From an uncultured Bacteroidales bacterium (GTDB lineage: Bacteria > Bacteroidota > Bacteroidia > Bacteroidales > UBA932): 7,674 bases of DNA. The stretch lies in NCBI GenBank assembly GCA_947305045.1, contig CAMZCW010000108.1, positions 1 through 7,674 on the forward strand, read 5' to 3'. Shown here piece by piece: positions 1 through 5,854 of the stretch. The notes below the pieces were generated by a model. The model saw only the letters and a program-made list of their open reading frames with translations, was not told the DNA's origin and searched no databases. The position numbers and the translations under genes were made by a program. Every line of letters starts with the position of its first letter. Positions within the stretch are counted from its first letter, which is position 1.

Positions 1-529
1 CCTGGGTGTCGTAGTCTCCGCTGATCCACCAGGCGGTGTGGTCCCCGGCGAGGGCAAATTCCGTGAGTTCATCGGCCACCTTGAAATAGGTAAGTTTATT
101 CTCCATGGGGAACTCGTAGCGGAAACCCAGGCCATCATTGTACAGGCGGAAGCGGACATGCATCTTGATGCCATCCTCGCGGGAAAGCTTGAGAAGCATC
201 TCGTTGTAGCGGTTGCGAATGCTTTCTTCCTCGCCCCAGACGGGAGCCCAGGTTTCGTCGAAGGAACTGTAGCTCACATCGTCCAGCTTGAAGCCGTCTT
301 TGAGGTTCATATCCCCCACCAGGTCAAAGCCCAGGCGCGAGGGCAGGATCACATCCGTTTGCCCGTGCTTGAGGGAATACATGGGGACGCCGTCCACAAC
401 GTCGGCGCGAAGCTCCAGCGCGCCGTCCGGGCTCTGGAGCGGATTGCGGTCCAGGGGTTTCACCTGAGGAGCGGAGCAGGCGGCAAACGCCAGAATGCCT
501 GACAAAATCAATGAAATGGATTGTTTCAT
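1..529 (-). CDS. susB: SusB-like GH97 alpha-glucosidase lipoprotein (N-terminal 176 residues, 3' end outside window)
   Basis: This frame is open from the ATG at 529 to the left edge, giving 176 residues. GH97 SusB-type enzymes hydrolyse malto-oligosaccharides to glucose in the Bacteroidetes periplasm. Residues 1-18 form a signal peptide ending FAAC, so Cys18 should be lipidated; SusB of Bacteroides thetaiotaomicron, as I recall it, has an ordinary signal peptide instead. The mature part shows the GH97 N-terminal beta-sandwich hallmarks in order: SPDGALELRADV, FDETWAPVWGEEESIRNRYNE, VRFRLYNDGLGFRYEFP and GDHTAWWISGDYDTQ. These closely follow SusB as I remember it. The catalytic barrel and C-terminal domain lie outside the window. 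It is the third gene of the minus-strand glucan operon, 32 bases after the neopullulanase stop. That gap has no strong Shine-Dalgarno but is purine-rich (GAAGTGAAGAA). The residues after Cys18 (SAPQVKP) carry no acidic surface-export signal, so I infer a periplasm-facing protein. The family call is strong; the susB symbol is by similarity. Confidence 0.9.
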   Translation of the reverse strand, partial: MKQSISLILSGILAFAACSAPQVKPLDRNPLQSPDGALELRADVVDGVPMYSLKHGQTDVILPSRLGFDLVGDMNLKDGFKLDDVSYSSFDETWAPVWGEEESIRNRYNEMLLKLSREDGIKMHVRFRLYNDGLGFRYEFPMENKLTYFKVADELTEFALAGDHTAWWISGDYDTQ

Positions 530-533
530 ATTA

Positions 534-560
534 AGATTCTTCACTTCGTTCAGAATGACA
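534..560 (-). repeat. Candidate dispersed repeat in the GH13-GH97 gap
   Basis: Almost the whole 32-base gap between the neopullulanase stop and the GH97 start is one recognisable phrase. Read on the minus strand it runs TGTCATTCTGAACGAAG followed by TGAAGAATCT. From memory, a phrase of the form TGTCATTCTGAGCGAAG plus CGAAGAATCT recurs between genes in many bacterial genomes, including Bacteroidetes; this copy would differ at two positions. ATTCT and AGAAT at the two ends can pair (5 bp, 11-base loop). Only one copy is in the window, so repetition is recalled, not shown here. Its purine-rich end lies just upstream of the GH97 ATG and may also serve as the leader for ribosome binding. Confidence 0.45.
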
Positions 561-561
561 A

Positions 562-2538
562 CTATCGGGAAAATTCTACAATTAGCGCACTCTTGGGAGC
601 CACGGAAACACCGTTTTGCAGCGTAACGGGCTCGCCGGTGAGAACATCCGTCCCTTTGACAGGGCCGCTGACAAACTCCCTGTAGTGGTCCCAGTCCAGG
701 GTGCGGGGTTCCTCGTTGTTGTTGATATAGACAAATACGGCATCCGTATCCGTGTAGCGGAAATAGGAATAGCTGTTGTCCGTGATGTTGCGGGCGCCCT
801 CGTTGCGGCGGGACAGAAAGTGCAGGGTTTTTCCTTCCTGCACGGCCTTGGAGCCTTTACGCCAGCGGAAGAGGGTGCGGGTGTAGTCGTGCAGGTCCGC
901 CGCGCTTGCATACAGTTCCGGCGCCTGGGCACGTCCCAGGGCAGTGAACAGGTTGCATCCGTCCCCTTCCCAGCCGCCCGGGAAGTCTATGCGCTTGGCG
1001 CCGTCGTGCGAGGGGCAGTCCTTGCGCTCCAGGAACATCATCTCGTCCCCGTAATACAGCTGCGGGATGCCGCGGAGGGTGGCCAGGAGGGCCAGACCCA
1101 GTTTCATCTTCCTCGGATCTGCGCCCCAGGTGTCGCCGCTGCGGGCGTGGTCGTGGTTGGCAAAGAATATGAGCATGTGGGAAAGATCCTCATACACAAA
1201 GTCCTGCGCCAGCACTGTGTAAATGCGGGTCATGCCTTCGTCCCAGTACACTTTTTCCTCGCAGAGGGCGGCATGGATGGCGTGTTCCAGCGGGAAGTCC
1301 ATGATGGACGGCAGGTTGGAATTGAAGCCGTTCTTGTTGGGATTGTCCTTTTGCCAGTAGGCCACCTGCGGGATGTTGTAGTCCCAGCACTCCCCTACGA
1401 TGTTCATCTTGGGGTATTCATCCGTAACGGCCTTGCACCACTTGGACATGGGCTCCGGCTCGTTGTACGGATAGGTATCCACCCGAAGGCCATCCAGGCC
1501 GGCGTACTCTGTCCACCAAATGGCCCACTGCTGGAAATATTTGAGAACGAAGGGATTATCCAGGTTCATATCCGGCATGGAAGGCACAAACCAGCCGCTT
1601 TCCTGACGGTCGCGGTCCACCTGGGCGGCGTTGGGATCCATATACACGGAGAAGAGGGCGTTCATTTGCATATAGGGCTGGTTCACATGATACCAGTCCT
1701 TGAACGGGGCATCCTCCATCCACCAGTGCGCCGTACCGCAGTGATTGGTGACAATGTCCATAATCACCTTGAGGCCTTTCTCGTGCGCCTTGGCCACAAA
1801 GGTCTTGTAGTGCTCGTTGTCGCCAAATCGCGGGTCGATATGGTAATAGTCTGCGCAGGCATAGCCGTGGTAGCTCTCGCGCGGCTGGTTGTCCAGCAGC
1901 AGCGGGGTGCACCAGATGGCCGTAGCGCCCAGATCGGCCATATAATCCAGGTGGTTGATGAGGCCCTGGATGTCGCCGCCGTGGCGGGCCACCGGGTCCT
2001 GCCGGTCCACCTTGTCCGGCGTGGCGGGAACCGTCCATGCACGAGCTGAGCCGTCCACGTATTCCCCGCCCTGCCAGGCCTCGTCATTGTCTTGGAAGGC
2101 CGATGCAAAGCGGTCCGGCATAACGAGGTAAATCATATCGGCCGTGGTGTAGCTCTCGCGGTCTGCGCTTCCTTTTTCCCGCTGACGGATGATGTACGGA
2201 TATTTGAAGGACTGTCCGTCCTTGGAGAACACCAGGTAGTAGGTATCCGCCGGGGCCTGAGCGGCCACTTCCACATCCACAAAGAGGAAGTTGGGGCTGT
2301 CGGCCTTATGAATCTGTTTCACCTTGAGCCCGCCGCCGGGGATGGACACTTCATACGAGGCAATGTCCGGTCCCTGGACCAGGAGCTGCAGGTCCGTTTT
2401 CATGCCCGTCCACCAGCTCAGGGGCTCCACGCGGGTAATTTGCGTTGTCGCTTCTTCCACATCGGCGGGATTCAGCGCTTGCGGAGCCGAGCAGGCGGCG
2501 AAAAGGGCGACAGCAGCCATCAGAACAGTCTTTTTCAT
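562..2538 (-). CDS. GH13 neopullulanase/cyclomaltodextrinase-type lipoprotein (SusA-like)
   Basis: A 658-residue secreted alpha-glucan hydrolase. Enzymes of this type cut alpha-1,4 bonds in cyclodextrins, pullulan and malto-oligosaccharides in the periplasm. Residues 1-16 are a signal peptide ending LFAAC (lipidated Cys16). Residues 35-120 resemble the N-terminal immunoglobulin-like domain of cyclomaltodextrinases (VEPLSWWTGM, then LFVDVEV and DTYYLVF). A GH13 barrel follows from about 135 (YLVMPDRFA). Region I is DIVTNH (Asp261, His266). Region II is GLRVD with the nucleophile Asp354. Region III is VGECW with acid/base Glu383. Region IV is NHD (Asp463). All catalytic residues are present. 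The last 80 residues form the beta-sandwich C-domain. The ATG directly follows the TAA of the preceding amylase gene, and no Shine-Dalgarno is seen, so translation is probably coupled. SusA of B. thetaiotaomicron has the same domain plan at about 617 residues. Substrate preference cannot be read from the sequence, so no symbol is given. Confidence 0.93.
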   Translation of the reverse strand: MKKTVLMAAVALFAACSAPQALNPADVEEATTQITRVEPLSWWTGMKTDLQLLVQGPDIASYEVSIPGGGLKVKQIHKADSPNFLFVDVEVAAQAPADTYYLVFSKDGQSFKYPYIIRQREKGSADRESYTTADMIYLVMPDRFASAFQDNDEAWQGGEYVDGSARAWTVPATPDKVDRQDPVARHGGDIQGLINHLDYMADLGATAIWCTPLLLDNQPRESYHGYACADYYHIDPRFGDNEHYKTFVAKAHEKGLKVIMDIVTNHCGTAHWWMEDAPFKDWYHVNQPYMQMNALFSVYMDPNAAQVDRDRQESGWFVPSMPDMNLDNPFVLKYFQQWAIWWTEYAGLDGLRVDTYPYNEPEPMSKWCKAVTDEYPKMNIVGECWDYNIPQVAYWQKDNPNKNGFNSNLPSIMDFPLEHAIHAALCEEKVYWDEGMTRIYTVLAQDFVYEDLSHMLIFFANHDHARSGDTWGADPRKMKLGLALLATLRGIPQLYYGDEMMFLERKDCPSHDGAKRIDFPGGWEGDGCNLFTALGRAQAPELYASAADLHDYTRTLFRWRKGSKAVQEGKTLHFLSRRNEGARNITDNSYSYFRYTDTDAVFVYINNNEEPRTLDWDHYREFVSGPVKGTDVLTGEPVTLQNGVSVAPKSALIVEFSR

Positions 2539-3963
2539 TTATTTGATTTTGGTTAATACCATGTAATCGCCGGGGGCGAGGGTGATATCGTAAGGAGTCT
2601 TGATGACCTCTCCGGTGAACACATTCTTGTATTCTCCCAACAGGTTGAGCGTCATGGTGACAGGGGCGGACTCCAGGTTCAGGAACGGAACGGCCACTTT
2701 GTCGCCCTGCGGACGGTTGTCGTTGGCATCGGCCTTCTCCTCTGCGGCCTCCTGCTTTACGGGAATGCCGAAGTTGGCCAGGACAATAACCATATTGTCC
2801 TTTACCTCACGGTGGAACGCCACCCAGCCTTCCGGAGCTTCCCACCAGACAATGTCGCCGCCCCTTTCACCGGCAGCCAGGGCCGGGTTTTGATGCTTGA
2901 GGCTTACCAGCGTTTTCCAGAAGCTGGTGTATTTGTTGGGCGCCCAGTCCGTAATGGGGTCTTTCTCAAAGAATTCCAGCCGGCGGTCCAGGCCAATCTC
3001 CTGACCGGTGTAGATGAGCGGCTGGGAGCCGGGAAGGGTGAAGCAGAGCACGGCGCAGGCATCGGCGGCCTTGCCTTCGCGTTCAAACTCGGTGCCGGCC
3101 CAGGAGTTTTCGTCGTGGTTGGAGGTGAAGGTCAGGCGGAAGGCCTCCTTGGGGAAACGGGCGGCGTCGCGGGCTACATAGGCCTTGAGGTCATCCACGG
3201 TCTTGCTGCCCTGGGCCAGGCCGTTGAGCAGGTGATGCAGTTCCCAGGCGTAGTTGGCATCGAAGGTGACCAGCGGGTCTGCCAGGTTGTCGCGCTCTGC
3301 CTCTGCCAGCAGGTAAGCGTCCGGATAGTCCTTGTTGATGCCGGGCAGGATGCCGTACCAGAAGGCGGCGGGCACTTCACCGGCGGCGTCGCAGCGGAAA
3401 CCGTCCACTCCCTTTTCCAGCCAGAAGCGCATGGCGTCATCCTGAGCCCACCACACTTCCTCGTTCTCGTAATTGAGGCTGCGGGTGTCTGTCCAGTCAT
3501 ACTCCCAGATGGCGTTGCCTTCTGCATCTCTCTCGTAGAATTCCGCCGGCTTTTCCTTCATCCACACATTGTCCGGGGCGGTCTGGTTGGCCACCCAGTC
3601 CAGGATGACCTTGAAACCCAGGCCATGGGCGGCATCCAAAAGGTCCTGGAAGTCCTCCATGGAACCAAACTCCGGATTTACTTTTTTGTAGTCCGAGATG
3701 GCATAGTAGGAGCCCAGGGTGCCCTTGCGGCCTTCCGTGCCAATCTCATACATGGGCATGAGCCAGAGAACGTCCACACCCAGGTCCTTGAGACGCGGCA
3801 GCTGGGCTTCTACGCCCTTGAAAGTGCCCTCCTCGGAGAACTGGCGGATGTTCACTTCATAGACCACGGAGCTGTAGGTCCATTCGGGATGATACTGCGG
3901 TGCTTTGGGGGCGCAGGAGGCCAGGGCCAGCACTGCGCAAAGAGCAAAAAGAAATTGTCTCAT
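2539..3963 (-). CDS. GH13 alpha-amylase-type lipoprotein, first gene of the glucan operon
   Basis: A 474-residue secreted GH13 hydrolase, presumably acting on alpha-1,4-glucans or malto-oligosaccharides. I start it at 3963 because MRQFLFALCAVLALASC is a clean lipoprotein signal (LASC, Cys17). The frame stays open to an ATG at 4041, but those 26 extra residues (Cys- and Lys-rich) would precede the signal and lie upstream of the predicted promoter. The barrel begins at WTYSSVVYEVNIRQF (28-42). Region II is GFRCD (nucleophile Asp192). Region III is LLAEAE (acid/base Glu221). Region IV is SNHDEN (Asp284). Region I reads DWVANQ (122-127), with Gln127 where the family normally has His. The protein ends in a beta-sandwich domain from about 370 that contains a charged insert, roughly 404-422 (rich in Glu, Lys, Asp, Asn). 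SusG-type surface amylases are longer, with a carbohydrate-binding insert not seen here. The absence of acidic residues after Cys17 suggests a periplasmic face. The stop abuts the next gene. Confidence 0.92.
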   Translation of the reverse strand: MRQFLFALCAVLALASCAPKAPQYHPEWTYSSVVYEVNIRQFSEEGTFKGVEAQLPRLKDLGVDVLWLMPMYEIGTEGRKGTLGSYYAISDYKKVNPEFGSMEDFQDLLDAAHGLGFKVILDWVANQTAPDNVWMKEKPAEFYERDAEGNAIWEYDWTDTRSLNYENEEVWWAQDDAMRFWLEKGVDGFRCDAAGEVPAAFWYGILPGINKDYPDAYLLAEAERDNLADPLVTFDANYAWELHHLLNGLAQGSKTVDDLKAYVARDAARFPKEAFRLTFTSNHDENSWAGTEFEREGKAADACAVLCFTLPGSQPLIYTGQEIGLDRRLEFFEKDPITDWAPNKYTSFWKTLVSLKHQNPALAAGERGGDIVWWEAPEGWVAFHREVKDNMVIVLANFGIPVKQEAAEEKADANDNRPQGDKVAVPFLNLESAPVTMTLNLLGEYKNVFTGEVIKTPYDITLAPGDYMVLTKIK

Positions 3964-3996
3964 ATGAGTAGCGTTATTAGTTTTATGTTTATCACA

Positions 3997-4028
3997 CAAT
4001 ATTACACATTTTCCCGCGCAATTGCAAT
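3997..4028 (-). promoter_or_regulatory. Predicted Bacteroidetes-type promoter of the glucan operon
   Basis: On the minus strand, ATTG (4028-4025) is followed 20 bases later by TAATATTG (4004-3997). The Bacteroidetes sigma-ABfr consensus is TTTG, about 19-20 bases, then TAnnTTTG, so this fits with one mismatch in each box. Transcription would start near 3990 and leave a leader of roughly 27 bases before the ATG at 3963. This position supports the 3963 start of the first amylase over the longer frame to 4041. Assigned by consensus only. Confidence 0.5.
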
Positions 4029-4064
4029 GCTCCCCTTCCATTTTATGGAAGAACGGGCATATGC
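4018..4064. promoter_or_regulatory. Cluster of small palindromes in the divergent intergenic region, possible operator
   Basis: Four palindromes occur within 47 bases: GCAATTGC (4018-4025), overlapping ATTGCAAT (4021-4028), the 15-base TTCCATTTTATGGAA (4036-4050; six-base arms, TTT centre) and GCATATGC (4057-4064). They overlap or lie just upstream of the predicted -33 box of the glucan operon, a usual place for an activator or repressor of a sugar operon. Sites of 8 bases are common by chance; only the 15-base one is notable. No regulator gene is in the window, and no binding protein can be named. Confidence 0.25.
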
Positions 4065-4095
4065 GGAGGTTGAATGGGAATTGTCATAATTTTAC

Positions 4096-4103
4096 TATAT
4101 TTG
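4096..4103 (+). promoter_or_regulatory. Predicted -7 box of the lysS promoter
   Basis: TATATTTG matches the Bacteroidetes -7 consensus TAnnTTTG exactly. It lies 26 bases before the lysS ATG, implying a leader of roughly 20 bases. No convincing -33 TTTG is found at the usual distance; the nearest candidate, GTTG at 4069-4072, is 23 bases upstream. The lysS leader shows no Shine-Dalgarno, as is usual in this phylum. Confidence 0.5.
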
Positions 4104-4129
4104 CATTTCGATTGAGAACAATGTAGATT

Positions 4130-5644
4130 ATGGCATACTATGAACTGAACGAGCAGGAGCTCGGACGCAGAGAATCGTTGAATAAACTTCGCGAGTTAGG
4201 CATCAACCCCTACCCCGCACCGCAGTATCCGGTAAACACCACCACCACAGAAATCGCCGCCGGCTTTAAACCGGAGGAAGGCAATTTCCAGGATGTGTGC
4301 ATCGCCGGCCGTATCATGAGCCGCCGCATCATGGGCGCAGCTTCTTTTATGGAGCTGCAGGACAGCGCCGGGCGCATCCAGGTATATGTAAAACGGGACG
4401 AAATTTGCCCCGGTGAGGACAAAACCCTGTACAACACCGTTTTCAAGAAACTGCTGGATATTGGCGACTTTGTGGGCATCAAGGGCTTCGCCTTCTTCAC
4501 CCAGACCGGCCAGCTGAGCGTCCACGCCAAGGAGCTCACCGTCCTGAGCAAGTCGCTCCGCGTGCTGCCCATCGTCAAGACCGATGCAGACGGAACCGTG
4601 CACGACAGCTTCGAGGACCCGGAGCTTCGCTATCGGCAGCGCTATGTGGACCTGGTGGTGAACCCGTCCGTAAAAGAGAACTTCGTCAAGCGCACGCTCA
4701 TCATCAACACCATGCGCCAGTGCTTCAACGAGGCCGGCTGCCTGGAGGTGGAAACGCCTATCCTTCAGCCCATTCCGGGCGGTGCAACGGCCCGTCCGTT
4801 CATTACGCACCACAACGCCCTGGACGTAGACATGTACATGCGCATTGCCAATGAGCTGTACCTCAAGCGCCTGATTGTGGGCGGCTTTGCCGGCGTGTAC
4901 GAGTTTGCCAAAAACTTCCGCAACGAGGGCATGGACAAAACCCACAACCCGGAGTTCACCTGCGTGGAAATGTACATTGCCTATAAGGACTATATCTGGA
5001 TGATGGAATTCACGGAGCAGATGCTCCAGCGCGTGGCGGAGGCCACCGGCGGCGTGAAAAAACAGATCGGCGGGAACGAAATTTCCTTCGAGGGACCGTT
5101 CCGCCGCCTGCGCATCCTGGATGCCATCCAGGAGTATGCCGGCGTGGATGTGAAGGGCATGGACGAGGCCCAGCTGCGGGAGGTTTGCAAAAAGCTCAAC
5201 GTGGAAGTGTCGCCGGAGATGGGCGTAGGCAAGCTTATCGACGCCATTGTGGGCGAATACGTGGAGAAGAACCTGGTACAGCCCACCTTCCTGATCGACT
5301 ATCCCGTAGAGATGAGCCCGCTCACAAAGCGCTGCCGCTACGACGACACCCTCACCGAGCGCTTCGAGCTCTTTGTGAACGGCAAGGAACTGGCCAACGC
5401 GTACTCGGAGCTCAACGACCCGGTGGACCAGCTGGAACGCTTCGAGGAGCAGGCCGCCCTTAAGAGCAAGGGGGACGATGAAGCCATGTATATTGACTAT
5501 GACTTTGTGCGCGCCCTGGAGTATGGCATGCCGCCCACCAGCGGTATCGGCATCGGTATCGACCGCCTCACCATGTTCATGACCGGCGCCGAGAGCATCC
5601 AGGACGTGCTCTTCTTCCCCATGATGAGACCCGAAAAATTCTAA
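4130..5644 (+). CDS. lysS: Lysyl-tRNA synthetase, class II
   Basis: This 504-residue cytoplasmic enzyme charges tRNA-Lys with lysine using ATP. Residues about 55-145 form the OB-fold anticodon-binding domain ([13 protein letters not shown], then [15 protein letters not shown]). The class II catalytic core follows: motif 1 ends at [18 protein letters not shown] (207-224), with the substrate-pocket segment [13 protein letters not shown] after it. Motif 2 is KNFRNEG (261-267; Arg264), followed by HNPEF (272-276). Motif 3 is GIGIGIDRL (472-480; Arg479). The stretch [27 protein letters not shown] (405-431), part of the lysine/ATP site, is intact. Length matches E. coli LysS (505). Bacteroides LysS proteins, as I recall, are near 575 residues with a C-terminal extension, which is absent here; the protein ends shortly after motif 3. 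The start at 4130 is the first ATG in frame with the conserved N-terminal helix and fits the -7 box. It is the first gene of a plus-strand unit with the PspC and methyltransferase genes. Confidence 0.98.
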   Translation: MAYYELNEQELGRRESLNKLRELGINPYPAPQYPVNTTTTEIAAGFKPEEGNFQDVCIAGRIMSRRIMGAASFMELQDSAGRIQVYVKRDEICPGEDKTLYNTVFKKLLDIGDFVGIKGFAFFTQTGQLSVHAKELTVLSKSLRVLPIVKTDADGTVHDSFEDPELRYRQRYVDLVVNPSVKENFVKRTLIINTMRQCFNEAGCLEVETPILQPIPGGATARPFITHHNALDVDMYMRIANELYLKRLIVGGFAGVYEFAKNFRNEGMDKTHNPEFTCVEMYIAYKDYIWMMEFTEQMLQRVAEATGGVKKQIGGNEISFEGPFRRLRILDAIQEYAGVDVKGMDEAQLREVCKKLNVEVSPEMGVGKLIDAIVGEYVEKNLVQPTFLIDYPVEMSPLTKRCRYDDTLTERFELFVNGKELANAYSELNDPVDQLERFEEQAALKSKGDDEAMYIDYDFVRALEYGMPPTSGIGIGIDRLTMFMTGAESIQDVLFFPMMRPEKF

Positions 5645-5650
5645 CGCGCT

Positions 5651-5854
5651 ATGGCAAAAATATTTACCTTAGACCAGCAGAACAAAAAGATTGCCGGTGT
5701 ATGCGCCGGCCTGGCCAACTATTTTGACATTGACGTCACGCTGGTGCGCGTTCTGTTCCTGGTGGCCCTTATCGCGGGTTGCTCCCTGGGCTTCTGGGCA
5801 TACATCATCCTGTGGGCGGTGGCCCCGAACGATGCCAACGTTCCCACGGTATAA
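5651..5854 (+). CDS. Single-domain PspC family membrane protein
   Basis: A 67-residue inner-membrane protein that is essentially one PspC domain (Pfam PF04024). KKIAGVCAGLANYFDIDVTLVRVLF (12-36) is the family signature, and residues 33-57 form a hydrophobic segment ending in a Trp- and Tyr-containing WAYIILWAVAP. The PspC family takes its name from the phage-shock-protein envelope-stress system. Stand-alone domains of this size are common in Bacteroidetes, and their job is mostly unknown. There is no PspA, PspB or PspF nearby, so a phage-shock role should not be assumed. The gene starts 6 bases after the lysS stop and its TAA shares one base with the ATG of the next gene, so it is probably co-transcribed with lysS and the methyltransferase. 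No Shine-Dalgarno is visible. Confidence 0.9.
   Translation: MAKIFTLDQQNKKIAGVCAGLANYFDIDVTLVRVLFLVALIAGCSLGFWAYIILWAVAPNDANVPTV

Noticed and set aside
616..2049. Long open plus-strand frame of 477 codons opposite the neopullulanase gene
   Set aside because: It lies wholly antisense to a gene with complete GH13 motifs, its translation resembles no family, and GC-rich third positions readily open the opposite frame.
3964..4041. N-terminal extension of the first amylase to an ATG at 4041
   Set aside because: It would put 26 Cys/Lys-rich residues before a clean lipoprotein signal and start upstream of the predicted promoter.
2812..4089. Long open plus-strand frame of 425 codons opposite the first amylase
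   Set aside because: Antisense shadow of a GH13 gene with intact catalytic regions; no recognisable domain or signal sequence.
4196..4945. Minus-strand frame of 249 codons opposite lysS
   Set aside because: Antisense to a fully conserved synthetase; composition is that of a mirrored frame.
5779..5853. Upstream extension of the methyltransferase to 5779
   Set aside because: The extra residues overlap the PspC gene in another frame and match nothing; the family N-terminus begins at the ATG at 5854.
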